Position numbers and translations under genes: made by a program. From Marinoscillum sp049115815 (GTDB lineage: Bacteria; Bacteroidota; Bacteroidia; Cytophagales; Cyclobacteriaceae), in NCBI GenBank assembly GCA_049115815.1, contig JAGDZO010000010.1, positions 1 through 64,000 on the forward strand: a DNA stretch of 64,000 bases, read 5' to 3'. Below the pieces are notes generated by a model, which saw only the letters and a program-made list of their open reading frames with translations, did no database searches and was not told the origin of the DNA. The first letter of the stretch is position 1. Each line of letters starts with the position of its first letter. Below, piece after piece: positions 53,858 through 63,581 of this stretch.

Positions 53858-56722
53858 CTACCAGTCTACAGCGTCATTCAATGATTCAATTTCTTTCTGC
53901 ACCAATGACTGAAAAAGCTGATAATCTTTTTGGGTTGTTAATGTTGCTATTTTATCAAGCACGCTTTCGGCATATTCCTCTAAACCTAGTTCCAAAGCCG
54001 CAAGCACATATGCTTTATGCAAAGCTACACTAGTTCTATTGATGTTGATAGCTTGTATAAGTACATCATAATTTTTGGAAGGATCGATCTCCTCGAGTTT
54101 TCTGGAAATGGCCATCAACAAAGGTTCGTTCAGAGCATTTTGATTGGCTATGCTCGCCAATGCTTCAGCCTGATCTTCTGGAGTGGCTAGCTGCATTACC
54201 TGAGTGAGTGGATGATTTCCACTTGGTGCCTGTCCTCTATAAAGTGCAAGGAGCAGATCAGGCTCTTCGAATGCTGTGGCCCCCAAAAAGGCATTGAATA
54301 CTGCTCTATAGTTTTCGTAAGCTTCCCAGTTTTCTGATTTTAGCTGCTCGTTGGCTATTTTGGCCCAAGCGGATCGTACAAAGCGCTCCTCAGCATTGGT
54401 CAATGCGCTGTTGATTTCTGCAGAAGAGTAAGCCGAGTAATTGTAGTAGATATTAAATAGCAACTGATCAGAAGTCAGCCCCTCTCTGACAGAAATTCTA
54501 AGTATGTCATTTTTCAAGGCCTGTAATGAAGAGTCCGTGCTGATGAGAAAACCTGTCCAGTCTAAAGCTTGCTCAAATTCGCCTAACTCCAAGAGACAAG
54601 CTGCTTTGTTAATTCTGGCGTCTGAAATTCCCCGATCAATAGCTTCCTCAAAATAAGTAAGTGCCAACGCTGGCGAGTGCTGTGAAAGCGCCAGTAAGCC
54701 CATTTGATTGTAGTATTTCCCTTGATCTTGAGTAGAAACCTCTGCCAACAAGAAGTCTGCCTGTGTGAGTGCAGCGTTAATATTGCCATTTTTGAAATTT
54801 CCGATAATCAAGGCATTCTTGGCGTCATAGTACATGGCCTCATCCAGTTGCCCTACGAGTCCTTTTTCTAAATGATAGGGTATTTCAGGATGGTCAATAT
54901 ACAAGGCACTGTTGATTAGGTATGCCAGCCTATGCATAGGATACGAGGGATAAATCCATGTACTATCAAAGGGAAACTCTAGATTCGGATCTGTGATAAT
55001 CAGACTGTTGAGGATATTGGTTTTTACCGCAAGGTTACCAGCTTCATAATCCGACAGTGCATTTTCAGGGTTGTTATTTACTTTCCAATAGTTGACCATT
55101 GCAGCGTTGGTCCATTCGTTATCCGGTTCTGCCCGACCGAGATAATTGAGTGCTTCATTTTTTTGACCCAAGTCAGCATAAGTCAATCCTAAATTGTTGA
55201 GGAGTTGATTGTGATCTGGAAATGCAAGCAAACCATTCTTTAGTGTAACTATCGCAGGAGTGGTTTCACTCAGCATTGCATGGGTTCCAGCATGATTCAC
55301 AAAGGCTTGAGCAGAAGGGTAGCGCTTTGTCGCTTTACGAAATCTGAAATTTGATTCCTTGATATTGCCTTTTTGAAGGGCATAATACCCCATTTGGTAG
55401 TTAGAATAATGGTTGTCATAGCCATAGATGCTTCCTTCTCTGAAATATTCTTGACCCAATCTGACACTGTTATCCGTGAGCGCTTGGGCTCCCAGATAAT
55501 TGAATTTACCAGACTGAAACAGCAAGAATGGCTCTTTGCTAGATAGAAAAAACATGCCGGCTATGGCTACTAAGCCAACAATTTTGGCACTTATGTAGGG
55601 GAGGTTTTGTTCGCGATATGCGATCTTGTATATCTGAAGTCCTTCACTGAGCGGCCCGGCAAAATTCCAAATGATATAAATAAAGAACATGGATCCAAAT
55701 GCCACATGAGCATATACAATAAAGTAGTGATAACCTTCATATACAGGATCATTGCCCCTAAAAAAGGCCAATCCCAGAAAGCCAAAAACCATAATTCCAA
55801 GCCCTATGAATAAGTATATGAGGGTGTTCATTTTCAGCGTTACGCTGAGTAGATTTTGTTTGAACTTCAAACTCCAAAGTGCCACCACACTGCTGAGTAA
55901 TAACAATATGTAAGGATTGAAGAAGCTAATATCAATTAACCAAAAACCTGCTTTATTGCCATAATAGCCAAGGAGTATTGACAGGTATACCAGTGCAAAG
56001 AAGAGAAAATGGATATGGTTGTTTTTGCCGCCTCTGGATTGGGTGATAAGGAATAGTATCCCAAAAATATTTTCTTCTGCGATGATTAGTAAAAACATCA
56101 GTGAAGCAACCACAAGTCCAAAGTAACTGCCAACTATAAACTGCTCTTGCAGCTGAATCATATCGACTCCTGAGAAAAGTGTGATAAGACCAACTATGAG
56201 AATCATGCATAGCCACCTCCATCCTAACGCTACGGTATCAAAATAGGAGTGAAAAAGGTACAATGGACCAATAAGCACTATCAGTAGTATTATGATGGGG
56301 ACAGATGAACTGGCTCCAAACCCAAAAATGCCAACTTCGGGCAGGTGAAGGTTGATCAAAAAGAAGATAGTAAGCCCCATGATGCCGATGAACCACATTC
56401 TTGGCAATATGGTAGATGCAGATAGAAGCAAAGTCATCCCAAGAAGAATAAATGCGATCATGGCTCCATCGGTGGCATAGTCGCGGGTGATAGGCCCTGC
56501 AGAAAAGGTTTCTATGAGACCATATTTCTTTCCACTGAAGCTAAACTCAAATGGGCCTTTGGTGAATGACTCAGTGAAAAATACCTCAGACTCGGCTGTG
56601 GTGGTCACATTCCATGCTATGCTCGAATCATATCCATTGATGTAGTAAGCGGATAGTAGTACCATGCCTGACAGGAAACAGACAATCGCCAATTTGTTGA
56701 TCAGGTCGTTTGGTATTTTCAT
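53858..56722 (-). CDS. Multi-pass membrane protein with TPR C-terminus, unknown function
   Basis: 954 aa. The first about 400 residues hold roughly 10-12 transmembrane helices; residues of about 430-900 are TPR-like repeats (LLNNLGLTYADLGQKNEALNYLGRAEPDNEW near 508-538). No Wzy/WaaL motif was recognised, though the plan resembles membrane glycan enzymes with TPR tails. It ends 42 bp before hutH on the same strand, so cotranscription is possible, but the link to histidine metabolism may be accidental. Confidence 0.8.
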   Translation of the reverse strand: MKIPNDLINKLAIVCFLSGMVLLSAYYINGYDSSIAWNVTTTAESEVFFTESFTKGPFEFSFSGKKYGLIETFSAGPITRDYATDGAMIAFILLGMTLLLSASTILPRMWFIGIMGLTIFFLINLHLPEVGIFGFGASSSVPIIILLIVLIGPLYLFHSYFDTVALGWRWLCMILIVGLITLFSGVDMIQLQEQFIVGSYFGLVVASLMFLLIIAEENIFGILFLITQSRGGKNNHIHFLFFALVYLSILLGYYGNKAGFWLIDISFFNPYILLLLSSVVALWSLKFKQNLLSVTLKMNTLIYLFIGLGIMVFGFLGLAFFRGNDPVYEGYHYFIVYAHVAFGSMFFIYIIWNFAGPLSEGLQIYKIAYREQNLPYISAKIVGLVAIAGMFFLSSKEPFLLFQSGKFNYLGAQALTDNSVRLGQEYFREGSIYGYDNHYSNYQMGYYALQKGNIKESNFRFRKATKRYPSAQAFVNHAGTHAMLSETTPAIVTLKNGLLAFPDHNQLLNNLGLTYADLGQKNEALNYLGRAEPDNEWTNAAMVNYWKVNNNPENALSDYEAGNLAVKTNILNSLIITDPNLEFPFDSTWIYPSYPMHRLAYLINSALYIDHPEIPYHLEKGLVGQLDEAMYYDAKNALIIGNFKNGNINAALTQADFLLAEVSTQDQGKYYNQMGLLALSQHSPALALTYFEEAIDRGISDARINKAACLLELGEFEQALDWTGFLISTDSSLQALKNDILRISVREGLTSDQLLFNIYYNYSAYSSAEINSALTNAEERFVRSAWAKIANEQLKSENWEAYENYRAVFNAFLGATAFEEPDLLLALYRGQAPSGNHPLTQVMQLATPEDQAEALASIANQNALNEPLLMAISRKLEEIDPSKNYDVLIQAININRTSVALHKAYVLAALELGLEEYAESVLDKIATLTTQKDYQLFQSLVQKEIESLNDAVDW

Positions 56723-56780
56723 GATTAGCTGACTGATTTATAGGATGCGAAGATTATAAAACGCTTCGGTGCTGGCAATA

Positions 56781-57518
56781 TTAGCCAAGTGATTTGACTT
56801 TATCGGGATGATGATTTAGAAGTTCGGTTTGGATGGTTTGGAAGACCTCACTTTTCAATTCTGTGGTATCGTCATCATCATATGATGATGGGTCTATAGG
56901 ATCATGTATGATGATTTTTAGTGTGCGTCTATAAAATCGAATGGGTGACTTATCTGGCAAAATCTCAAAATTATAAGGCATAGTGACCGGTACTATTGAT
57001 ACTTTGTTTTCTATTCCCAATTTGAAAGCCCCTTGCTTGAATGGTCGCATATATGGGAGCTCGTCTTCCTTCACTACAATTCCTCCCTCTGGAAAAAACG
57101 CTAGGCTATATCCTTCGTCCAAAGCAGTCTGCGATTTTTGGAGACTTTCAGCCCTGCTTCTCGAGCTTGATCGATCCACTGGGATGTGTATTTTCTTAAA
57201 GAAATAGCCAAAAAGGGGAATCTTCTTCAGCGAACTTTTCCCTATGAATTTAGGATTATAAAAAAGGTAAAAAGCTGGGATGTCTAGAAAGGAAAAATGA
57301 TTGCAACAGAAGATATACTGTTCACCTTTTTGAAGTTTTTCTTGACCCACCACTTCCACTCTCATAAAAATCAATTTGAAATACACCTTGGCCCACCATT
57401 CGTGGAAACGCAAAGCAACTGGATGCATTTTTTTGCTTTGTGACATCACTACTAGTGTTGGCAACATCACCACACAGGTGAGTAGGTAAACGATGACAAC
57501 AAAAGCGGTATAGATCAT
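56781..57518 (-). CDS. plsC: 1-acyl-sn-glycerol-3-phosphate acyltransferase (PlsC family)
   Basis: 245 aa. N-terminal membrane helix (about 5-25), then the HX4D motif (His74 and Asp79 in NHFSFLD), FIGKSSLKKIPLFG, and FPEGG. It adds the second acyl chain in phosphatidate synthesis. CAAATCTA at 57581-57588 (minus TAGATTTG) may be the -7 box. It runs ahead of the TPR membrane protein by 58 bp. Confidence 0.92.
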   Translation of the reverse strand: MIYTAFVVIVYLLTCVVMLPTLVVMSQSKKMHPVALRFHEWWAKVYFKLIFMRVEVVGQEKLQKGEQYIFCCNHFSFLDIPAFYLFYNPKFIGKSSLKKIPLFGYFFKKIHIPVDRSSSRSRAESLQKSQTALDEGYSLAFFPEGGIVVKEDELPYMRPFKQGAFKLGIENKVSIVPVTMPYNFEILPDKSPIRFYRRTLKIIIHDPIDPSSYDDDDTTELKSEVFQTIQTELLNHHPDKVKSLG

Positions 57519-57626
57519 TTCTAACTTGGTTAAATCTTTTTAGAGATTCTGATTTTTATTCGTATAAACTGTAATAAATTCAAATCTAATAAGACTAATC
57601 AACGGAAAACTAAACCAGACAGTACT

Positions 57627-58538
57627 TTGGAACTACTACGTGTTGAAAACATCAGTAAATCCTATAGCAATCATCAGGCATTGCGCAATGTGAGTTTGAC
57701 CATTCCGAAAGGGAGCATTTTTGGTCTCTTGGGACCAAATGGAGCGGGAAAAACCACATTAATTAGGATCATTACGCGCATCATCGAGCAAGACAGTGGA
57801 GAGGCATATCTCAATGGCGAGAAGATTACACCTGAGTTGGTCAGGAAGATCGGCTACTTGCCAGAGGAGAGAGGTCTCTATAAGAAAATGAAGGTAGGTG
57901 AGCAATTACTGTACTTGGCTAGACTAAAAGGACTTTCGCGAAAGGACGCGGTAGAAAAAATCAAGTTTTGGCTTAATAGACTGGAGCTAACAGAGTGGAG
58001 CAATAAGGCCATTGAGGATTTGTCCAAGGGGATGGCGCAAAAGGTACAATTCATAGCCACTGTCCTTCACGAACCAGAGTTGATCATTTTGGATGAACCA
58101 TTTTCGGGTTTTGATCCTGTAAATGCCAATCTCATCAAAGACGAAATTTTCAGGCTAAGAGAAGGAGGAGCTACAGTGATTTTCTCCACTCATAGAATGG
58201 AATCTGTAGAGGAGCTTTGTGACTACATAGCGTTGATCAACCAATCTGAAAAAATCTTGGATGGTAAGAAGCTTGACATCAAGAATGACCACAAGGACGG
58301 TACATATATTCTGAATCATGAAGGAGAGCTAACCTCTTCAAGTGATTTTGAATTGATTGGGTCAAAGAAATTGGAAAATGGCCTAACAGAATCAGTCGTT
58401 AAGGATTTGACCATTGATGGTCCGAATAACCTGATAAAGGTGCTGGTCGGTCTCACGGAGATTCATTCGTTCGTAGAAAAAGTGCCATCCATCAACGAAA
58501 TATTCATCAACAAAGTGAAAGGGGGAAACCATGAATAA
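57627..58538 (+). CDS. ABC transporter ATP-binding protein (NatA-like, DUF4162)
   Basis: 303 aa, TTG start. Walker A GPNGAGKT (36-43), a LSKGM signature near 131, Walker B LIILDEP near 152-158, and H-loop STHRMES. The C-terminal (about 220-300) matches DUF4162. It overlaps the permease by 8 bp. Confidence 0.95.
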   Translation: MELLRVENISKSYSNHQALRNVSLTIPKGSIFGLLGPNGAGKTTLIRIITRIIEQDSGEAYLNGEKITPELVRKIGYLPEERGLYKKMKVGEQLLYLARLKGLSRKDAVEKIKFWLNRLELTEWSNKAIEDLSKGMAQKVQFIATVLHEPELIILDEPFSGFDPVNANLIKDEIFRLREGGATVIFSTHRMESVEELCDYIALINQSEKILDGKKLDIKNDHKDGTYILNHEGELTSSSDFELIGSKKLENGLTESVVKDLTIDGPNNLIKVLVGLTEIHSFVEKVPSINEIFINKVKGGNHE

Positions 58539-59856
58539 TATTGGATTAATTATAGCCAGAGAATATTTGTCAAGAGTTCGTAAGAAGTCATTCATTGTCA
58601 TGACCATATTGGCTCCTCTTTTGTTTGGAGGATTCTTCTTTATAGTAGGTTGGACAGCAACTAAGGGTAGCGATAGTCAAACCATTCAAGTAGTAGACGA
58701 AAGTGGACTTTTTGGTGAAGTATTTGAGAGTGATAAAAACAACATCATTGTCTACACGGACAACTCATTGGATGACGCCAAAAAGGAAGTGCAATCAGGT
58801 GCTTTTGATGGTCTGCTTTATATTCCAGAATTAGATGTTGAGAGCCCACAGGGTGTGGTGTTTTATGCTCCTAATAACCCAAGTATCGGATTGGTTAAAA
58901 ACTTGAGTAGAAAGATTGAAGGAGAGATCGAATCTATCAAGTTGCGCAAATCAGGCATACAACAAGAAGTTCTTGATGGCCTGAAGGCCAATATCGATAT
59001 CAGTACCATCAATTTGTCGGGAGACGGAGAAGAAAAAGAAAGTAGCTCTATCGGGGCAACTGTGGTTGGGTATGTAGGTGCATTCATGATCTACATGTTC
59101 ATTTTCATCTATGGTAGTCAGTGCATGCGAGGAGTAGTAGAAGAAAAAACCAGTCGAATCATAGAGGTAGTGATTGCATCAGTAAAACCTTTTCAGCTGA
59201 TGATGGGCAAGGTGCTCGGGATCGCTGGAGTAGGGTTGACCCAATTTGTCTTGTGGATCATATTAACCATGGGAATCAGCACAGTGGCGGGAAGCTTTTT
59301 TGTGGACAATGCTTCTACTATGAAACAACAGCAGATGGAGCAAGTTGAGCAAATGGGTATTCCACAAGATGATATTCAGAAGGAAATCAATGACAATATG
59401 TTTACAAAACTGACCAACGCAGTTGATGCCATCAATCTGCCTATGGTTGTTGTGTCATTTCTCTTTTTCTTTTTGACAGGGTACCTACTATATGGAGCCT
59501 TGTTTGCTGCTATTGGCTCTGCGGTCGATAGTGATGCAGATGCGCAGCAGTTTATGCTGCCAGTTACTTTGCCTTTGATCGTGGCGATAGTGATGCTAAG
59601 TGCAGTCCTAAATGATCCGAATGGGTCATTGGCATTTTGGTTATCCATTATTCCATTCACTTCTCCAGTGATCATGATGATGAGGGTACCATTTGGAGTA
59701 CCCGTTTGGGAACTCGCCTTGTCTATGGCCTTGATGGTAGGCGGGTTCTTTTTCACCATTTGGCTAGCCAGTAGAATCTATCGCATTGGTATCCTGATGC
59801 ATGGTACTAAAGTGAATTATAAAGTGCTCGGCAAGTGGATCATGCAGAAGAATTAG
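58531..59856 (+). CDS. ABC-2 type permease (NatB-like)
   Basis: 441 aa with an N-terminal helix (about 21-45), a large periplasmic part (about 46-180) and five or six helices (about 180-430). EEKTSRIIEVVIASVKPFQLMMGKVLG is the ABC-2 signature. Together with the ATPase it forms an exporter of the Na+ or drug type; substrate unknown. Confidence 0.93.
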   Translation: MNNIGLIIAREYLSRVRKKSFIVMTILAPLLFGGFFFIVGWTATKGSDSQTIQVVDESGLFGEVFESDKNNIIVYTDNSLDDAKKEVQSGAFDGLLYIPELDVESPQGVVFYAPNNPSIGLVKNLSRKIEGEIESIKLRKSGIQQEVLDGLKANIDISTINLSGDGEEKESSSIGATVVGYVGAFMIYMFIFIYGSQCMRGVVEEKTSRIIEVVIASVKPFQLMMGKVLGIAGVGLTQFVLWIILTMGISTVAGSFFVDNASTMKQQQMEQVEQMGIPQDDIQKEINDNMFTKLTNAVDAINLPMVVVSFLFFFLTGYLLYGALFAAIGSAVDSDADAQQFMLPVTLPLIVAIVMLSAVLNDPNGSLAFWLSIIPFTSPVIMMMRVPFGVPVWELALSMALMVGGFFFTIWLASRIYRIGILMHGTKVNYKVLGKWIMQKN

Positions 59857-59873
59857 AGATAATTTATATCAAG

Positions 59874-59910
59874 AAAAAGCCCAATTCGTATAGCGAATTG
59901 GGCTTTTTTG
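59874..59910 (+). terminator. Terminator after ABC exporter operon
   Basis: Long stem AAAAAGCCCAATTCG (59874-59888) with CGAATTGGGCTTTTT (59894-59908), then T. It may also serve the toxin gene on the minus strand. Confidence 0.9.
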
Positions 59911-59939
59911 GTTTTGTCAAAATGTGTTATCCATCAGAT

Positions 59940-60245
59940 TCAGACTCCTTTTAGTTTGTTTGGATTTCTTGAGGTGTGGAATACTCTTGAGATTACAACT
60001 TTATCTTTGGCTAGTCGATAAATAATTTTGTAGCTCCAAACAATCAAGAATCTGTATTCGGATTTTTTATGTTCGAGCAGGGGTTCGATTTTCCCCATTT
60101 TAGGTGTTTCTTCAAGGAGTGTTGTAGAGGAGAGAATTTTATTTAAAACAATCTCTGCATACGAAACTCCTTGCTCATCTCGTATGTATTTGATGTTACG
60201 TTCGAGTTGATTAAAAGCTCGGATGGTCCAAATTACTTTAACCAT
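59940..60245 (-). CDS. Type II toxin, RelE/ParE family
   Basis: 101 aa. VIWTIRAFNQLERNIKYIRDEQG is the ParE/RelE N-terminus, then a fold ending with RFLIVWSYKIIYRLAKDKVVISRVFHTSRNP, typical of the family's late strands. It overlaps the antitoxin by 13 bp. Gyrase or mRNA as target cannot be decided. Confidence 0.88.
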   Translation of the reverse strand: MVKVIWTIRAFNQLERNIKYIRDEQGVSYAEIVLNKILSSTTLLEETPKMGKIEPLLEHKKSEYRFLIVWSYKIIYRLAKDKVVISRVFHTSRNPNKLKGV

Positions 60246-60421
60246 TCGAGGGATTTTTTCTCGACCTCTTCCTGAGATAATACCTCACCTTTTTTTTCTT
60301 GATTCTCAGAAATTTCAATGTCGGCAAGCAATGAAAGTTGCTCGTAAACGTCTTCTAAAGTCGATTCAGCAGTTAGATTTTCCGCGATTCGTTTTAGGTG
60401 TTGTTGTAGCTGAGTTTTCAT
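60233..60421 (-). CDS. Antitoxin of the RelE/ParE pair
   Basis: 62 aa from the ATG at 60421 (an ATG at 60478 would add 19 residues with no family likeness). Acidic helical protein with TLEDVYEQLSLLADIE and a Lys/Glu C-terminus that would wrap the toxin. Upstream and overlapping the toxin, the usual order. Confidence 0.8.
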   Translation of the reverse strand: MKTQLQQHLKRIAENLTAESTLEDVYEQLSLLADIEISENQEKKGEVLSQEEVEKKSLEWLK

Positions 60422-60592
60422 GTTTACTAAGATAATGGATTGAGGCTTCATTCCTTTTCTCAGTATTGAGAATTTCAATTATGCAATAGAGGAACACATC
60501 TTAATTAACCTATTGGCCAAAAGACTTGTAACACTTCCATTTCTAAATCAACATTCTATGATATCTTTTCAAAGCTTATTGATCTAGTTTTT

Positions 60593-62296
60593 ATGCTAAG
60601 TATTAGATATTGGATTGTATTGATGGTGAGCATCCTCATAGTACTCACCGTGCTAGCGCTTTCTGTGATTTCTTATCAGGAATTTCATAAGGCTTTGGAT
60701 GATCGTGTTTTGCTACAGCTCACCTCCATCAAAAGGCTCAAGAGAAACCAAATAGAGGCATATCTCCAAGCTCAGTCTGAGCGATTTCATGTTCGAGACT
60801 ATTCATCAAGTAAGATTCATGTCAAGAATGACAGCACTCGATGGGCAGAAATCATAGGTGATGTTAATTGCGCACAAGCAAAATTGAACCAAATCCAAGA
60901 GGGGTATTTGGATTTAACCTCTTGTGATGAATCAGGAAAGACTCGAATCTTTTTGGTCAAGCGATTTGGCTCAGATTCCATAGCCATCCAAGAAGTTTCG
61001 AATGCCCCTATCCAAAGTATACTATTGGAGCGTACGGGAATGGGTGAGAGTGGTGAGACGTATCTGGTGGGCGGAGATATGACCATGAGGTCACAGTCAA
61101 GGTTCTTCCCAGACGATCTGCCGGGAACCATAGAAGTTCGTACCAAAGGTGTAATAGCCGCCAATCAGGGAGAAGAGGGAGTAGATCAATTCCCGGACTA
61201 CCGAGGCATTATGGTGTATAGCTCCTATGATAGACTTGAGGTGGATAATCTGAGCTGGGTAATACTATCAGAATTAGACGTAAACGAAGGGCTGGCACCT
61301 TTGAATTTGCTTAAAGAAAATCTAATAGTCATATCCATAATAGTCATATTGGGTGCCATGTTGGTAGCCCTGTTGTTAACCTCTATCTTTTCCAAACCCC
61401 TATTGAATATGAGGGATTCACTCCTCAAAATGGCAGAGGGTGATTACAACCAAGTGCTGACCAACAGGACATTGGCTAAGGAAATTTCTGAAATGTTTTC
61501 TGCGTTGGAGCAACTTAGAACTTCTATCTCTGGTGCGATTACGTTCTCTACTGAGATCGGAAAAATGCAGCTGGATACCGAACATCACCCCACGGGAAAA
61601 AGTGATTTACTGGGACATTCATTGTTAGCCATGCGAGAAAAGCTCATTGAATATCAGCGGATGGAGAGTCAAAATAGGATTCTCAGAAAGCGATTTCTGA
61701 TCAGAGGTCAAGAAGAAGAACGAGAACGCATCGCTAAGGAACTGCATGATGGTATAGGCCCACTCCTGACCAGTCTTAAGTTGGCCATTCAATCAGCCGG
61801 ACTTTTACCTCAAGAGAAAACCAATCTTAAAAATATGCTCGACAAGACCATCGAAGACGTCAGACGAGTTACTTACGACCTGATGCCCTTGGGGCTTAAA
61901 GATTTTGGAGCAGGCAAGGCCTTGTCTGCATTTGTTTCTCAGATTGCTCGACATGCCAAAGAAGAGATCATATATAATTACGAGCCTAGTGCCACAGAGC
62001 GAGAGCGAGATCCTGAGATAGATATCTGTGTATACCGAATAGGTCAAGAGTTGATAAACAATGGGTTAAAACACGCGTCAGCTAAGAAAATATCGCTTAC
62101 AGTGACGGATTTTGAAGATCGAGTAAGTATCTTCTATACTGATGATGGAGTTGGTTTGAAAGTGAAGGAGGTAAAATTAAAATCAGGGTTGAGTAATATG
62201 AAAATCAGGGCGGAGGTCACAGGAGGGACCATTAGTTTTGCAGACATCCAAAAAGGAACAGAAATAGAGGTGGAGATACCTTTGCAAGCGACATGA
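60593..62296 (+). CDS. Sensor histidine kinase (HisKA_3) with Cache-like sensor and HAMP
   Basis: 567 aa. Two transmembrane helices (about 8-28 and 242-265) enclose a periplasmic Cache-like domain with GMGESGETYLVGGDMTMRS. A HAMP-like linker, then the HisKA_3 dimerisation helix with His385 in AKELHDGIGP, and a HATPase domain (about 475-565) with NNGLKHASAK and DDGVGL. It overlaps the response regulator gene by 4 bp. Confidence 0.93.
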   Translation: MLSIRYWIVLMVSILIVLTVLALSVISYQEFHKALDDRVLLQLTSIKRLKRNQIEAYLQAQSERFHVRDYSSSKIHVKNDSTRWAEIIGDVNCAQAKLNQIQEGYLDLTSCDESGKTRIFLVKRFGSDSIAIQEVSNAPIQSILLERTGMGESGETYLVGGDMTMRSQSRFFPDDLPGTIEVRTKGVIAANQGEEGVDQFPDYRGIMVYSSYDRLEVDNLSWVILSELDVNEGLAPLNLLKENLIVISIIVILGAMLVALLLTSIFSKPLLNMRDSLLKMAEGDYNQVLTNRTLAKEISEMFSALEQLRTSISGAITFSTEIGKMQLDTEHHPTGKSDLLGHSLLAMREKLIEYQRMESQNRILRKRFLIRGQEEERERIAKELHDGIGPLLTSLKLAIQSAGLLPQEKTNLKNMLDKTIEDVRRVTYDLMPLGLKDFGAGKALSAFVSQIARHAKEEIIYNYEPSATERERDPEIDICVYRIGQELINNGLKHASAKKISLTVTDFEDRVSIFYTDDGVGLKVKEVKLKSGLSNMKIRAEVTGGTISFADIQKGTEIEVEIPLQAT

Positions 62297-62925
62297 GCAA
62301 GATTAAAATAGCCATAGTAGATGATCACCAGCTGTTTAGGAATGGCATTGCCTCACTTCTGGAGTCCAATGGTGATTTTGAGGTGATTTTGAGTGAGGGA
62401 AGCGGGGCTAGTTTTTTGTCTCAGTTAGAGAATGATCTAATTCCTGAGGTTGTATTATTGGATCTGACCATGCCTGAAATGAGTGGGTTTGATGTGCTTA
62501 AAATACTCTCATCCAAGTATCCTGAGATTAAACCGATAGCATTGTCTATGCATGATGACGGTAATTATATCGTAAAATGTGTGCGTGAAGGAGCGAAAGG
62601 CTACCTCCTTAAAAATACCGACGAGGAGGAGTTGATAGAAGCCATTAAGCGGGTCAACAAAGGAGAGAAATATTTTAACAAAACTGTTTCGGAGCAGATG
62701 ATAGGTATCATGGCATTGGAGGGCAGTGACCCGAAGCGCTTATCTCCCAAGGAACAAGAAGTGATCAAGCTCATATCAGATGGTTTGACTACTAAAGAAA
62801 TAGCAGCGAAATTGTTTGTAAGTACCCGGACTATAGAAACGCATCGTGTGAATATGATGAAGAAGCTTGGAGTCAAAAACTCAGCTGAATTGATCAAAAA
62901 GGCCACTAAACTTAAGATTATCTAA
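62293..62925 (+). CDS. NarL/FixJ-type response regulator
   Basis: 210 aa. Receiver domain with Asp10-Asp11 and phospho-acceptor Asp57 in LLDLTMPEMSG, then a LuxR-type HTH (about 148-205, LSPKEQEVIKLISDGLTTKEIAAKLFVSTRTIETH). Cognate of the kinase just upstream. Confidence 0.96.
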   Translation: MSKIKIAIVDDHQLFRNGIASLLESNGDFEVILSEGSGASFLSQLENDLIPEVVLLDLTMPEMSGFDVLKILSSKYPEIKPIALSMHDDGNYIVKCVREGAKGYLLKNTDEEELIEAIKRVNKGEKYFNKTVSEQMIGIMALEGSDPKRLSPKEQEVIKLISDGLTTKEIAAKLFVSTRTIETHRVNMMKKLGVKNSAELIKKATKLKII

Positions 62926-63051
62926 TCATCCGTAATTATACGGATATCATGAGTATCATTAATTCACTAGTATAAATACCATTATTCTTATAGTCACTCA
63001 GGATGCTATTTTTTCGTTTTTTGAAGTAAGAAATCATTTAAACGAAAAGCT

Positions 63052-63414
63052 ATGAAAACTACAGGAATGACAATGTTGCTACTACTGTCGGTATTGATAG
63101 TAGGGGCACAAACGCCTAAAGGATTGAAAGGACCAGCAGCTAAAAACCATAAAGTTTGGAAGCAAGACATAAAAGTCTCCAAGGCTCAGCAATTGGTCGT
63201 TATTCCTCAGGAAAAATTGAAAGGACCAGTCGCCAAGAATAAGAAGGCGTGGAATAAATCAGGGCATGTAAACGTAATTGCAGTGGAGGTAGGCAAATCA
63301 ACTCCAAAGTTGAAAGGCCCTGCTGCAAAAAATCAAAAAGCGTGGGAAGGTAAGACGAGCAGTCTAGCTCAAGACGCCAAGAATAAAGATGAAATGTCAG
63401 TCGTGACAAATTAA
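63052..63414 (+). CDS. Small secreted protein with three LKGPxAKNxKxW motifs
   Basis: 120 aa. Signal peptide (about 1-20) followed by three 12-residue copies of LKGP-[AV]-AKN-x-K-[AV]-W at residues 25-36, 56-67 and 87-98: an exact 31-residue period, with unlike spacers of 19 residues. The mature protein is basic with a short acidic tail and no Cys. It follows the two-component pair by 126 bp and may be under its control. Function unknown. Confidence 0.75.
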   Translation: MKTTGMTMLLLLSVLIVGAQTPKGLKGPAAKNHKVWKQDIKVSKAQQLVVIPQEKLKGPVAKNKKAWNKSGHVNVIAVEVGKSTPKLKGPAAKNQKAWEGKTSSLAQDAKNKDEMSVVTN

Positions 63415-63430
63415 GACTACTGAGCTGATA

Positions 63431-63509
63431 AGTCCCGATGCTAGCGGGACTATGTTTAGCTGGTAATTGTGTTCAATCCCGATCTCTTTGTTGCAGATCG
63501 GGATTTTTT
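63431..63509 (+). terminator. Two consecutive hairpins, second a good terminator
   Basis: AGTCCCG (63431-63437) with CGGGACT (63445-63451), then AATCCCGATCT (63475-63485) with AGATCGGGATT (63495-63505) and a T-run. The second ends transcription after the small secreted protein gene. Confidence 0.8.
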
Positions 63510-63581
63510 CGTTTAAAGGGTGTATTCCCAAAAATCACCAAATCGTCTAACTTACATTCCCAGTAGCACAATTCCATCACC

